Shown: positions 50,555-62,085 of the stretch, in pieces
Numbering within the stretch: position 1 is the first letter of the stretch
Layout: every line of letters starts with the position of its first letter
Assembly: GCA_023014335.1 (NCBI GenBank)
Contig: JAECYW010000001.1
Coordinates: 558,001 to 622,000, forward strand
DNA length: 64,000 nt
Source: Galerina marginata
Lineage: Eukaryota; Basidiomycota; Agaricomycetes; Agaricales; Galerinaceae
Direction of reading: 5' to 3'
Notes under the pieces: model-generated
The model's database searches: none
Seen by the model: the letters and a program-made list of their open reading frames with translations, nothing else
Told to the model about the DNA's origin: nothing
Position numbers and translations under genes: made by a program

Positions 50555-51669
50555 ATGACCTCTCTCTTTCCATCACCACACCCGCCACTTCCGGATTTCT
50601 CGACCCTTCTTATCGCTGGCCCGTACCATGCATCAGCTCCAATCCACCTAGCTTTGTCTTCCAATCTTAATACTCCCAGGAGCAAGACCATCCTCTTCGC
50701 CCCATCGAGATCAACTTTGAAACAGGATTTACAACGATTCAATGATTCTTGGTTGACTGCTCGTTCTGGAAATGGAGCGACATCCGAGCTGGCTTCCAAC
50801 GTCACAGTATTGTAATGCTCTTGCCCATCAAGCCGTCTCCGGACTCATGGTTTGGTTGTTCGAACCGCTAGTTACCCTCCAACGGCTGCTCATCTATGCT
50901 TGCTACTCTCCATGCTTCAAGTTCAAAAAAACGATGTTGTCGCTCATAACTGGGCCAATCCGCAGATTGTCCAAGCCACTGCGCCGAGCCTTATTATTCT
51001 CACACAACTTTCACAGTACTTCTTGACATCGAGTGACGGCGACTCGCCTGCTTCGTGCGTACTCGAGGACATACCCTTCTTTCTTCCCTCTGACTTACGT
51101 TTCGCGGCCAAAAGTGCTTTCACAATTTCATCCTACCTAAGTCTTGTCAATCGTATTTTTGTTTTAATATCCAACCTCAAGGAATCATCCCTGTCAGTTC
51201 TGTTGTAATCTAGCTTTCATCTAAGGTTTCATAGCTCCCTCAGCGCTTCTCCTCCGAAACTTGCTATATTTGATTCTGGGTTACTCAAGTTCAAGCTTCC
51301 GGTCACAAATCAACCTTCAAATGTATTATTTGACGACTCGGGTCATCGCCCTCAAGAAATACAGATTCTTCCTGTAGCAGAGAAGCTTTTCCAATGGGTT
51401 GGTATATTCGAAGATGGTATCAATATATTAACTTAACCTCCATCATTTTACTGACTATTCCGCCGTCAGACTCTTTATATGTACCATCTTCACAGGGCGA
51501 AGAAACTACTGCCGAAGATGAACAGCGTAGGCAATTACGTCTGTATCGTGTAGGCAGAGAAGACAACGATAACGACAATGTCCATATAATCAGCTGGACA
51601 GAAGTCGCATGTCCTTCGACCTGGAGCAAACTGAACGAAACACATTTCAAATCTGGGAGTCTCAACTGA
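50555..51669 (+). CDS. Unknown protein divergent from the kinase
   Basis: ATG at 50555 (MTSLFPSPHPPLPDFSTLLI). Exon 1 runs to about 50815 with LIAGPYHASAPIHLALSSNL and RSKTILFAPSRSTLKQDLQR. An intron with GTAATGC...CTAG joins YPPTAAHLCLLLSMLQVQKN. A further intron near 51190-51230 joins SLSASPPKLAIFDSGLLKFK, and another near 51412 joins DSLYVPSSQGEETTAEDEQR. Stop at 51667-51669 after HFKSGSLN, about 310 residues in all. LLIAGPYHAS near the start could be a nucleotide-binding-like strand-loop, but no GKT/S follows. I do not recognise the family. The consistent exon chain makes it a real gene. Confidence 0.65.
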
Positions 51670-51875
51670 CCATAAAGTGAAATTAGAAATTATGCAATAA
51701 TGATACAATGTGTGCAGTATGTGAAGACAGTCTAAATGGTGTACAGGTATATAATTTCTACAGAGCATCCTCAAACAACAATTTTCGCGGTTTTTTAATT
51801 TTTGGAGGTACTGAAAACAGAGCTGGCCTATGTAATGGGTCAGCAGATGAAAAGAGCATTCATGAACAAACATCT

Positions 51876-54800
51876 TACATTGATGTGCCGCACATAGCTG
51901 CTGGGTTTCCCATGATGATGCTCTCAGAAACACCCGCGATACTGTCGTTTTTGCCGTACGCTGAGGCGTCAAACAAGTGATCTGTGGTTTTCTCGAAGGA
52001 GGCGAGCATGAGAACACTGTCTTTCATTTTGGCGACCCCAAAACGAGTGATACCCAGGACTTCTCCCTGTTACTAGTCAGACTGCAAAGATAACAAGCCA
52101 TACAGTATAAAACTAACCTTATATGTCATAACATCACCCAGAAGCATGACGTGTCGAGGGTCAATAATCATGTCATGAGATTTCATGGTATACTGGATTT
52201 CATCAATAATTGTTCGTCGTGCCGCTTCAATGCCCAGAACCTGAGCGACTTCTATGACGTGATTGGAAGTTGTTTGTTCACCAATAACTCCTAAAGGCAG
52301 GGAGGCGATCACCAAAAGGTGAGCGACCAAGAATGAAAACTAGGGGTCTATGACCAACCTTCCGTGGTCATACATTTTTGAAGTCCATATCCTTCTACTA
52401 ACAGTTCCTTGTCGCCTTTTTTGCCTCTAGGATCGTCTTTGTCTTTGATATTAATGACTGCCCGTTGGATAGTAGACACGCCCTGATGGAAAAGGTTTTA
52501 AAAAGTCGTATCAATCGAAGGGTTCATATGGACACAACTTACTTTGACCACAATTTCAGCCAAACCTCGTTTCAGTTCTCGCAGACGATAGTATTTGTCT
52601 TCTCCGTCAACGTAGATCCGTAATCTGTGTTTGCGCGGAATGATTGTGATAGCCTGCACAGTGACAATTAGCCAAATTGGGTGATCTATCCGGCAAACAT
52701 CTTACCTCCTGTTTGATTTTCAGCTTCTTTGCGGCTACAATAGCCCATTTTATATCATCTATGGTAAGTTCGAGCTACGGCACGGTTAAATACAAAATCA
52801 ATGCATAGATCAAAAAAATAAACAAACCTGAAGCTTTTGAATGGCCATGTCATCAATAATTATTCCAATATAGGTGTACTGTGGCGCCCAGGCTTCTTCG
52901 AACACACCAGCAATCTGTCAATACTATCAGCAAGTTCTTCTCGATATTTTGGAACTCCATTGTACATCACCCAGCAACGTCTTTTCCAGTCGCCCTTTAA
53001 CGATCCGGGCAGAAGGTTCGCTATCACTGGTTACCAGCTTACAGCTGATGATTGGAGTGCTGATAACTTTGGCAGCATTGATAATCTCCTTAATTCGCGG
53101 GACTCCCAGAGTGACATTCATGGAAGCAACACCAGCAAAATGGAAAGTCTTAAGGGTCATTTGGGTACCAGGCTCACCAATTGACTGTGCCCCAACGGCG
53201 CCAACTGTAGAGCCTGTTGAAAACAAGTCAGAGGCAGGACATTTAGGAGAATGAGACATAGAAGCTAACCGGGTTCAATCCGAGCTTTCACGTACTTCAC
53301 CCAGCATAGGTCAAGGAAATGGCGTAGCTGAGCTTCGGTGACTTTGGAACTATTTTCTACAGCGGCCCTGTCTGCATCTGAGCAAATAGAAGCGTTAGTA
53401 ACAATGAAACAAAGTTGAACGTCGTGACCGCCGACCAGATGCGCCTAAGGAGAGGTCTGTATATTCATCCCATTCCGGTTCCCTTTCAAGTGCGTCAAAC
53501 ATTCCACGGTTATCGCGTGCCTGAGCTATTTTTCTGGCAAGGTTGTCGTAAACGAATTTCCGCACAGATTCAAGGTATTGTGGGGCTGTTTCAATCTTAA
53601 ATCTTGGAGTAGCCAATTCTCGATCCACCAACTCCATAACTTCGAAGGGTAGGAGACCTCGATCCTCTTTTCCGGAAGCCTGCAAAATTATAAACAAGAA
53701 TGTAACTCAAATCCAAGGACTGCACACACCAATGCATGGCTTAAAGACCTGACCAAATCGATAGGTTGGGCATCACCTTCCAAACAAGCGGGATCAAGGC
53801 CATCATCGCCATAACGAAATTGAACCACTCCTCCAGTCGAATTCCGCACCGATAGGTCATACTGGGTAGTCAAGTCTTCCAAAGCCTTCATCAACCGCCT
53901 CTGCATGTACCCGGTTTCGGCGGTTTTGACAGCAGTGTCGACCAAACCTTCACGACCAGAGATAGCATGGAACAGAAACTCCGTTGCGCGCAAACCAGAA
54001 TAAAAGCTATTTCGGACGAACCCTTTTGAGGGCGGCTCCTTCGACCTTTTCGGGAAATGGGGCAAAGAACGGTCTTGAAATCCATCGGGTACACGATGAC
54101 CGGCAATGATCTGTTGACCGACACATGCTACCATCTGGGAAACATTAATGACTGAGCCTGTGCAAGAAAGTTGGACTGCAGTCTATTTAGACATCTTGGG
54201 AAGGACTTGCCTTTGGATCCACAGGTAGCCATGATCAAGGGGGCATTTTGACGGCTGAGTTCTCTCATACAAATCTGCCCGACGGCTTCACGAACTTTGG
54301 ATAGCACGGACGAGATCATGGCCTCTAGGGTTTGCTCTTGATCGCATCCAGGCTTGTTGGGCAGCTGTCCCTTTTTCGCTTGAGCAATGAGGTCTTGACA
54401 TTCTGTGTAAGCTTTCTCAACGAGCTCGTCTTTCTTTTTGCTGAGCTCTGGGCCTGGAATGACGTCGTTGATGCCCAAAGAAAAGCCATAATTCGCTGGA
54501 AAAAATGGTGCGTTCAAAAAATGGCCCATTGACAATGTTGGGGTCAACGTACCTAGCCAACGGGCGCACAGCTTAGCCAAACGGTTCATGGCAGCGGCAG
54601 CCTCATGGGGCCCATAATCTCGCATGATGACACCAAAAATCGACTTCTTCTTTCCGCTACCTACAGTAGCCTTGTCCATAACACCACACATAATCTCACT
54701 ATTGACGATTACGAGCCAACCATCGTTGGGCGACAAATCATTCGCTGGTTTCTTTATCCAAGGGTAGTTCTCGTCTTTCGCCTCCTCCCATTTATGGCAT

Positions 54801-56994
54801 TTGCTCTCGACGTTGACAAGGATCTTCGAATCCTTGTTTGGCCGCATCAGGACGTTGAAGATCTGCTTGCCGGTCCACAGTCTTTGAGGTTTCCAGATCA
54901 CCGGCGGAGGAATGTCGATTTGGACATCGGCGTCGGCGAGGTAGCAGCAAATCTGCGTAAATTGTCGCCGGTCGAAGAATGTATCCCGACGTGAGAGAAG
55001 GAACGAGGCAGTGATGAAGTCTTGGATGGCAGCGATGACCGGCTCTCCATTTCGGGGTGTGACGAGGTTGTGCTTGATGTTCATAAGTTCCAACGCTTCG
55101 GTCCTGGCCTCTTCCGTCTGCGGCACGTCTATTACCTGGTCATAAGGCACGGTTAGAATCTTCTTTGAAATCGAGACTCACGCAAGTTCATCTCGTCACC
55201 GTCGAAGTCAGCATTATATGGACCGCAAACGCACTCGTTCAGCCGGAATGTTCTCCAAGGTCGAACTTTAGCCTGTGCGAAAGAGAAGAAAATTAGACCA
55301 GATCAGACGCAACGACATGCAACGAACTCTGTGACACATAATCGAGAGCTTGTGCAAACTCGGCTGACGATTAAAAAGTACGATATCACCATCGATAATA
55401 TGCCTCTCAACCACATCTCCGATGCTCAACCCGTCAGCAATAGCCGCCCTATTACCAAATCGCAAAAACTTCTTATTGTCGCCTCTCGCTACAAAGTTCG
55501 CGCCTGGGTGGACATCAGGCCCGTTCCTCACCGCCTTTTTCAAGAGGTGCATGTTGTGCGCAGTCACCCGCTCAGGATAGGTCAAGATTTTAGCGACCCG
55601 TTCCGGAACGGCCACTTCGTCGATGCGCAGGTTGGGATCGGGGGAGATGACGGTTCGAGCAGAAAAATCCACACGTTTACCGGATAAGTTTCCTCGGAAG
55701 CGGCCTTGTTTTCCTTTTAGACGCTGCACGAACCCGCGTATTGGTTTTTGGCCGAGCTGCGATGGGACACCAGGTAATTCTGAGTTAATGTACATGGCGA
55801 CCGAAAGTTGCAGGAATTCCCATTGTTCCTGTCAAGATAACAAATTAGTATAGTTGAAAGATGAGAGGTTCGCTGTAGATGCACCATGAATTGCGGAGTT
55901 GGGGCTCCTTTTGCTAGCCCATTCTTGATGAGCTGATTGGTGAACACGATTTCGGTCAATTTCACTGTTAGATCGTCTTCATTCGAGGCCCCGTCTTGAG
56001 CAACTGATGGACGAATGCAAACAGGAGGAACAGAAATATATTGCCAGATAAACTCTTCCGGTCTTCCCCACTCGGGATGCAAGCCTAATAATTCACAATC
56101 CTGCGGCAATTCATCAGACTTGCAGGAAGAAAAGAGGCAAAGGCTTACTTCGTCCGATATCCTTCGAAACAAATCAAGCACCTTGAGCGGGTTCAGATCC
56201 TCGTGCACCGCCTTGTTAATGTACATCCCCAGTTCCTTCTGCGCTTCGACAGCAGACGCGAAAGTCATCTTGAATTTCTCCAGCTCGTCTGCCGTCTTCT
56301 TTGCACGGAATTTGTCGTGAATAATTTTTAAAGCACCGGCTTTCTTCACTGCTCCGTTGGTCGCTGAGCAATATGGGCAGTATACAACTTTGCGCGCCAT
56401 GCCGTTGACTGCTTTTGAAAGGGCTTGCCGTTGGATATTCTCAAGCACAGGACGTCGAAATCTTTTGAGATACGTGCGGCGATCTGGTTCCTCCAATAGA
56501 ACACGGGCACAAGTCTATGTTGCATAGGATCAGAACGTCCCTTCGTACGCAACCGGCCCTCTCACCTTGCATATGGCTTGCAAAATCGCAATGGTATGTT
56601 TGAAGTAGCCAATATGAAAAACCGGAACCACAAGCTTGATATACGCGTAATGTCCAACGCAGTTCACCGACGATTGCCCACACGTCTCGCAGAATGCATT
56701 CTTGTCCGTCGTGCCCTGATATAACAAAACCGGTCAATGTTAAGATCGTGGCAAAGCCAGAAAAGAATGCACCAGACGTCGATCGAGTACGCCACCCTTC
56801 ACTGGCAAACGATCTGTAGGTGTGTACAGATCCCGGTGGGTGATCTCGAACTCGGAGATCTTGACTGTGTCCTGGGCATTCAAGAGACTGAACTGGAGCT
56901 TTTTACTATTGAGATTTTGAGCCAATGACAGCAGGGAAAAAAGTTCGGATACGCACATTACTTTTGGAGCCTGGTGCGAGACCGCCTCCTTCAT
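51876..56994 (-). CDS. RPO31: RNA polymerase III largest subunit RPC1
   Basis: ATG at 56994 ([20 protein letters not shown] across the first intron), like the MKE start of yeast Rpc160. The clamp region reads [20 protein letters not shown] (zinc site) and [19 protein letters not shown], then [19 protein letters not shown]. The active site shows [20 protein letters not shown] and, near 55190-55230, [20 protein letters not shown] (the NADFDGD catalytic magnesium motif), followed by [20 protein letters not shown]. Later blocks include [29 protein letters not shown] and [20 protein letters not shown]. The end reads [32 protein letters not shown] and [14 protein letters not shown] before TAA at 51876-51878. 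This end is shorter than in many homologues. RPC1 makes tRNA and 5S RNA. More than a dozen introns. Confidence 0.95.
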
Positions 56995-57160
56995 TATTAT
57001 GGGCCAGCCGATAGGAATATTCAAAAGTCTAAAGTCAAAGATCGAGTCAAGGGTCGGGAGTTGAGTTGATCGAGGCGTGATGTGTGACTGTGACGATCGC
57101 GTGACGACTTGCGCGTCGCCTCTGAGCGATTCGAGTTGCAGACTTCACTCATCCTTCATA
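56995..57160. promoter_or_regulatory. Divergent promoter gap, RPC1 and proteasome alpha subunit
   Basis: 166 bp between the two start codons. It contains GTGATGTGTGACTGTGACGATC (57076-57097) and CGCGTGACGACTTGCGCGTC runs near 57100. No recognised proteasome-associated control element (PACE) is seen. Confidence 0.35.
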
Positions 57161-58279
57161 ATGTCCAGGACGTCTTACGACCGGTAATCCCCCTTTGCTT
57201 CAAGATTTTACCTGCTCTGACTGTTAAATAGATACCTTACCGTCTTCTCACCAGAGGGTCGACTATATCAAGTCGGTGAGGAATATTAATCCGCTGCATG
57301 GAGTCGCACTCGCATCTTACACGGATATCGTAGAATATGCCTTCAAGGCCATCTCAGGCTCAGGCCACACCGCAATAGCTGTCCGAGGAAAAGACACTTC
57401 GGTCGTTATCACTCAACGAAAAGTTCCCGTGTGTACATCTCTAGTTCTTTATATGACGTCCTCACTCATACATATTCATTGCTTCAATAGGACAAACTCC
57501 TTGACGCGTCAACCGTCACCCACTTGTTCAGCGTCACCCCAACGATTGGCTGCGTAATGACCGGTCTCATTGGTGGGTATCTCGTCGTTACTTCCACGAT
57601 CCTCCCTCGAGCTTGCTCTACTTTTCAGCCGATGCACGGAATCAAGTTGCCAGGGCCCGAAGCGAAGCTGCCGCCTTCAGGTACAAGTTCGGCTACGAAA
57701 TCACCCCAGACGCGCTTGCCCGACGGATGGCCAACATCAACCAAGTGTACACACAACGTGCTGCCATGCGGCCATTGGGCATCTGTGCGTCTCACCACCC
57801 TCGTCCCATCTTTATTCTTATTAACAGCCACCTCAGCGATGATCATGATCGGCATCGATCCTGAATTTGGGCCACAATGCTTCAAGCTCGACCCTGCTGG
57901 GTACTTTATTGGGTTCCACGCGACCGCTGCGGGGCAGAAGCAGCAAGAAGCCATGAATCACCTCGAGAAGAAGTGGAAGAAACTGGATAACGGCAAGGGC
58001 GGTGAGGATGCGGCGAAAGCAGGAAAGAATCTGAGTAGAAGTGAGGTCATCGAGGTATGGCTTTTGCTGGGTTGTTCATTTAACTCGACCTTATATGTTT
58101 TTCAGATGGCGATTGAGGTCATGTCCACCGTGCACGCTACGGACTACAAGCCCGGTGAGATTGAGATTGGTATCGTTTCGGACAGCGACGAGGAAGATGA
58201 GAAGGTGCGAGGAAAGTGGAGGGTGATGGGCGAGGCCGAGATTGAGGAATACTTGCTGGCTTACGCAGAGAAAGATTAG
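57161..58279 (+). CDS. SCL1: 20S proteasome alpha subunit, PSMA6/Scl1 type
   Basis: ATG at 57161 (MSRTSYDR), stop at 58277-58279. Exons join as [153 protein letters not shown] and [20 protein letters not shown]. The SPEGR(L/H)-Q-VEYA-x-KA start and the GKD, KVPDKL, CVMTG, YTQ and MRPLG blocks place it in the alpha subunit group of PSMA6/Scl1. The outer alpha rings gate substrate entry. Six introns. The C-terminus is acidic ([15 protein letters not shown]). Confidence 0.95.
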
Positions 58280-58346
58280 TGTTGTATGATTTTGACATGA
58301 ACGATTCTTTGAGGATTAGATTGGTTTGAATACAATAAGAAGTCTA

Positions 58347-58764
58347 TTAGTATGAGGAAGCGCCACCGCTCTGAATAGGGGGTTAGCACAAGTATGACAT
58401 TCGGTCGTATGAGGCGCACCATGATTGCGTTCATTTCATCCTCTTCCAGCTGTCGCACCTTGGGTTTCCAGAACCTCGTTGGCGCCTCCCAGAACTGGCT
58501 GTAGACAGCAGTGGCATCTGACAATGAAGTGGCATTGGTTCCCGATTCAGAAGACTTCATTTTTGCCAGGAATTCGGAAAAATGCTGTTTGAGCTCTGAC
58601 GGAGCTGCTGGGTGGGGGTGACGTGCCTCCGGGGCTGTGAATGTGTCAGAAACGCGAGTTGTTTTGGAGTGATAAAACTGACCATTGGGATATGAGCGCT
58701 TGCCGAGAAACTTGATGAGGGGTGTGTGGGCGCGGGCTGAACAACAGCGCAGAGACGGATGCAT
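58347..58764 (-). CDS. Small conserved-looking mitochondrial protein, unknown
   Basis: ATG at 58764 (MHPSLRCCSARAHTPLIKFL) with an Arg/Ser/Lys-rich, acid-free leader suggesting mitochondrial import. Body: ELKQHFSEFLAKMKSSESGT, AVYSQFWEAPTRFWKPKVRQ, LEEDEMNAIM. An intron (GTGCGC...TTCAG) joins a final SGGASSY and TAA at 58347-58349. The FWEAP-x-RFW and SGGAS(S) ends look like a conserved short mitochondrial protein of Agaricomycetes, but I cannot name it. It is divergent from TRS20, with 117 bp between starts. Confidence 0.65.
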
Positions 58765-58881
58765 GGTTGTTGTATGAAATTTCGAGAGAGCACATCTCAT
58801 AAAGCCGGGTTTGGTTTCACCCCCGAAACCAAACAACGCGGGACACGAGAATGGCGTCCGCTCCTTGATTGCATTCATCAA
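58765..58881. promoter_or_regulatory. Divergent promoter gap, mitochondrial protein and TRS20
   Basis: 117 bp between the two start codons, the second shortest gap after Rdx/PCH2. It contains a GAGAGCACATCTCATAAAGC segment near 58784. Both genes must share promoter sequence. Confidence 0.35.
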
Positions 58882-59557
58882 ATGTCGCACCATCTTTTCC
58901 TGTTGTCGCCGTCTGATACACCGTTGTACAGCCTCACGCACCACTCGACGAAACCTGTACCGAGTGTAACATCACCCCTGGCGGCGAATCTGCCGACATG
59001 GTCGACGTCTGCCTTTGCAGGGACGCTCACGGCGTTATCTGGGGCCTCAAGCGCGACGCAGCACACGACAGGCGGCGCGGTGCGGGTGGGGGGTGGGCAG
59101 GACCGGCATGTTATCCAGATGATTGCAAACGCGGGGCTGGATGTGATCGAGGATGTTCAGCGCAAGGAAACTACGATGTGGGTGCGGTGTCGATAGATTG
59201 CGCGCAATGACGAACGATGATTGGATAGGTACCTAAAGTCGGTAGACAAGTTCAATGAATGGACGGTGTCTGCATTCATCACGCCGGGCAGTAAGAGAAT
59301 TCTGCACCGCGAATGGCCTGGGCTGACGTGCGCAGATATGAAGTTTGTGCTGCTGCACGAAGCCAAGAACGACGAGGGCATCCGATTGTTCTTTATGGAG
59401 GTGTGGGAGCTGTATGTGAAGGTGAGCGGGCTAGTGGATGTGTGGGCTGCGCTGACGGAGACAGACGATGGTGAACCCGTTCCACACGGCGCACACGGTG
59501 ATCCGGAGCAGTGTGTTTGACAGTCGGGTTCGGGCGAGTGCGCGCAAGCACCTGTGA
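58882..59557 (+). CDS. TRS20: TRAPP complex subunit Trs20/sedlin (TRAPPC2-like)
   Basis: ATG at 58882 (MSHHLFLLSPSDTPLYSLTH), stop TGA at 59555-59557. The longin-like N-terminus is followed by QDRHVIQMIANAGLDVIEDV, QRKETTM, then YLKSVDKFNEWTVSAFITPG, MKFVLLHEAKNDEGIRLFFM, EVWELYVK, and TMVNPFHTAHTVIRSSVFDS ending RVRASARKHL. YLK-x-(V/I)D-(R/K)FN-(D/E)W-x-VSAF, LLHE-x-KN-(D/E)-(D/E)GI-x-x-FF and the NPF block are hallmark sedlin motifs. TRAPP acts as a tether and Rab GEF in ER-Golgi traffic. Three introns (GTGGGT...ATAG, GTAAGA...GCAG, GTGAGC...ACAG). The N-terminal part has an insertion relative to typical 140-residue sedlin. Confidence 0.93.
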
Positions 59558-59873
59558 CAATAGGGGGTGACAGGGGTCCTTGTTTAAAAGCTACATTCTC
59601 AGCTCCTCCTTCTCTCCTCTCCTCTGACCTGGCTTGGGTGGCATTCCTTCTTCTACTTGTCTTCATTATCTAAATCATACAAAAAATACCATACTTTCTT
59701 TCTTTTTTTCATCCATCGTCACAGCCAGCAACTAGTTCCTTCGCCGTCCAGTGCGTCCTGCTCGCCCTTTTCTCGCTTTTCTGACTCACCCCCGCCCAGT
59801 TGTATCCCCAGTAATCACCCGTAATCGACCCTCGCCATTATCTATCCTTTCTGACTCGCACACCACCAAAGCA
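59558..59873. promoter_or_regulatory. 5' region of the Gln-rich gene
   Basis: 316 bp without a gene. It is strongly pyrimidine-rich on the plus strand (for example CTTTCTTTCTTTTTTTCATC near 59694) ahead of the ATG at 59874, as is usual for fungal promoters and leader sequences. No TATA box stands out. Confidence 0.4.
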
Positions 59874-61450
59874 ATGACAACCGCAAACACAAACAACCGC
59901 GCATCTCTCCTCGCTGGGCTCCGCACAGGCGGTGTTCGCTCCGTCTCTGGCCCTGTTCCCCACACCGCTGCCCCTGCTGGCGCTTTCAATGTCCCTCACT
60001 TCACTTCCCACCACAATACCAACGTCTTCCCAGAAGAGGAGGAAGATGACCAGCTCCCAGAAATGCCCCAGCAGAACGCTTTCAACAACAGGAACATCCC
60101 CATGACCGCTGCTGTAGACGGGCCCAACAACCGCTTCTCTCATCATCAGGCCGCCCGCGGCATGAACCCCAACAGCATGCCATTCAGCCCAGGCTTTGCC
60201 CCCAATATGGCGCCCCAGGCTCAGATGCAGATGCAGATGCTCCAGCTCGAGATGATGAGGATCCAGGTGACTATCTCTTCCTTGCTGATGAACCAATCTC
60301 TTATCGTGTCCTCTAGGCCATGCAGGCCCAGCAGTACCAGGCCGAGCTTCTTGCTCAGGCCCAACTTCAACAGCAGATTCAGCAGCAGCAGCAACAGCAA
60401 CAGACCCAGACCCTCAACAGACGCACCAGCCAAGGCTTCAATCCGCCCGCCACAGCTGGCCCGATGACCAACTCCTTCGATCTCAGGGCTGCCACCCTAA
60501 GCGCCCAGATGCGCCGTGCGAACCAGGCAGATCAACTTCGCTCCCAACTTGGCGTCGCAGGCGGTGCAGACGACCAAGTCCCCATGACAGCAGCTCTTGG
60601 AGGTCGCTTCGGCAGCCGCTCCACCAGCCTCAATGCTTCCGCCACCCCTTATTTGGCACAAGGACGCTTCGACGAGCACGGCGACCCTCCCCCAACTCCC
60701 AGCTCGACCACCGTCATCAGTGGCGGAACCTCCTTGGGCAACCTCTCGTCCAACAATGTCAACACCAGCTTGGTTCCCTCCAAGTCCGATAGCGCCTCGT
60801 CCTGGAGGCGTGGCGGGAACAACAACTCGGTTCTGAGCGGCAACCGCGCTGTCTCTTCCCCAAGTGTCAAGATCACCCCACCTCCCAGCGAAGAGCGCGT
60901 CTCCCCTCCACCTGCTGCCTCCGAGGTTTCATCTCCTGCTACTGCCACCGGACCCAAATTTAGGCCCCAGCCGCTCCGCTTCAATCCCGTTGTCTCACAG
61001 CCCCTGCCCGCCGTCGCCATCGACAACACCGACGACGACACCGACGGCGAGACCCAATCTTCCGGCTCCTCCGTCAAATCCGCCGCGTCCAACTCGTCCC
61101 CCACCACCCCCCGCTCGTCGTCCTCTAACGAAATGCCCCTCTCGCCGCGCGAGGAGGCCAGCAAGAGGCTCTTCGAAGGTCTCGGTCTCGGACGTCCCGT
61201 CTCCGCCACGCCCTCCGACCAGGGCTCGCAGACGCAGACGCAGCAGGCTCAGCCAATCCCGACCGCCTCGGTCGTCGCTCCTGGCCACAGGATGGTCAGC
61301 CAGCCGACCAGGCAGCCCCGCGGGCCCCCGTCGGGTGCGGATGAACTTGGCCCGAAGAACTTTGCGACGCGCATTAGGAGGAAGGCCATCGGCGGCCTGG
61401 GCATGCTCATGGACGCCCGCGAGCGGCGCGAGTTCATCGAAGCCTACTAA
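59874..61450 (+). CDS. Gln/Ser/Pro-rich protein, unknown function
   Basis: Two exons with an intron at about 60268-60316 (GTGACT...CTCTAG). ATG at 59874 (MTTANTNNRASLLAGLRTGG). Exon 1 ends in a Met/Gln run (AQMQMQMLQLEMMRIQ) and exon 2 starts AMQAQQYQAELLAQAQLQQQ followed by a poly-Gln tract, forming a likely coiled coil. Disordered Ser/Thr/Pro sequence follows (SSSSNEMPLSPREEASKRLF, then FEGLGLGRPVSATPS). The protein ends in a basic block, FATRIRRKAIGGLGMLMDAR and ERREFIEAY, which looks like the conserved C-terminal motif. About 510 residues. Prion-like composition suggests RNA- or transcription-related interactions, but no function can be assigned. Confidence 0.75.
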
Positions 61451-62085
61451 TCGCGCTCGTAAACTGGAACACTTCCGTGAGGCCTGAACACTGCCTACCC
61501 TATATCCTTCCATGATGATGACGAATCTTCCTTTGCGCCGTGTCTTTGTCCTCCCCAATAAAGGTATCAGAACTGGTTTATATATATTACTGTCGGCTGG
61601 CGGACTTTCTTTTTTGCATGAAATTGGTTGGCTCTGTAGGACGATGGAAAATTTAATTCTTTAGCGTGTCGGTTGACGACAGAGGGTTTTCTTGCTTTTC
61701 CCAACCAAGAAAATATTCATTCAGATTCTCTTATTTTCTCCCTCCCTCGCTTCTCTAGGTCACATTCAATTTGCGTCCCCATAGTTGTACTCTCCGCCGC
61801 ATACTTGAGTATCTGCGCGGACCAAACCTTACATTCAAACCCACACCCTGTTGTGCCTATATACACTCCTTATGTTTGTCTGCATCCTTTTTCGATCTTT
61901 TCTAGCTTTCAAGTAATTCTGTTGCATGAAGCCTGAAATTGATTTGTTGTATTCAAACCAAAATCATTGTTCTCATTCTCGCGAATTTCCAAGTCTTTCT
62001 TTATCTAACCATCTTCGCCGAGATCATCATATCGTCGTCAAGCAAGAAGGTATCGATATCAAAGGTGATGTAGTATGTACACATT
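61451..62085. other. Intergenic region, convergent 3' ends
   Basis: 635 bp between the Gln-rich gene stop and the ARP4 stop. It carries an AATAAAGG polyadenylation-like signal at 61558 and pyrimidine-rich DNA. Nothing else is recognised. Confidence 0.5.
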
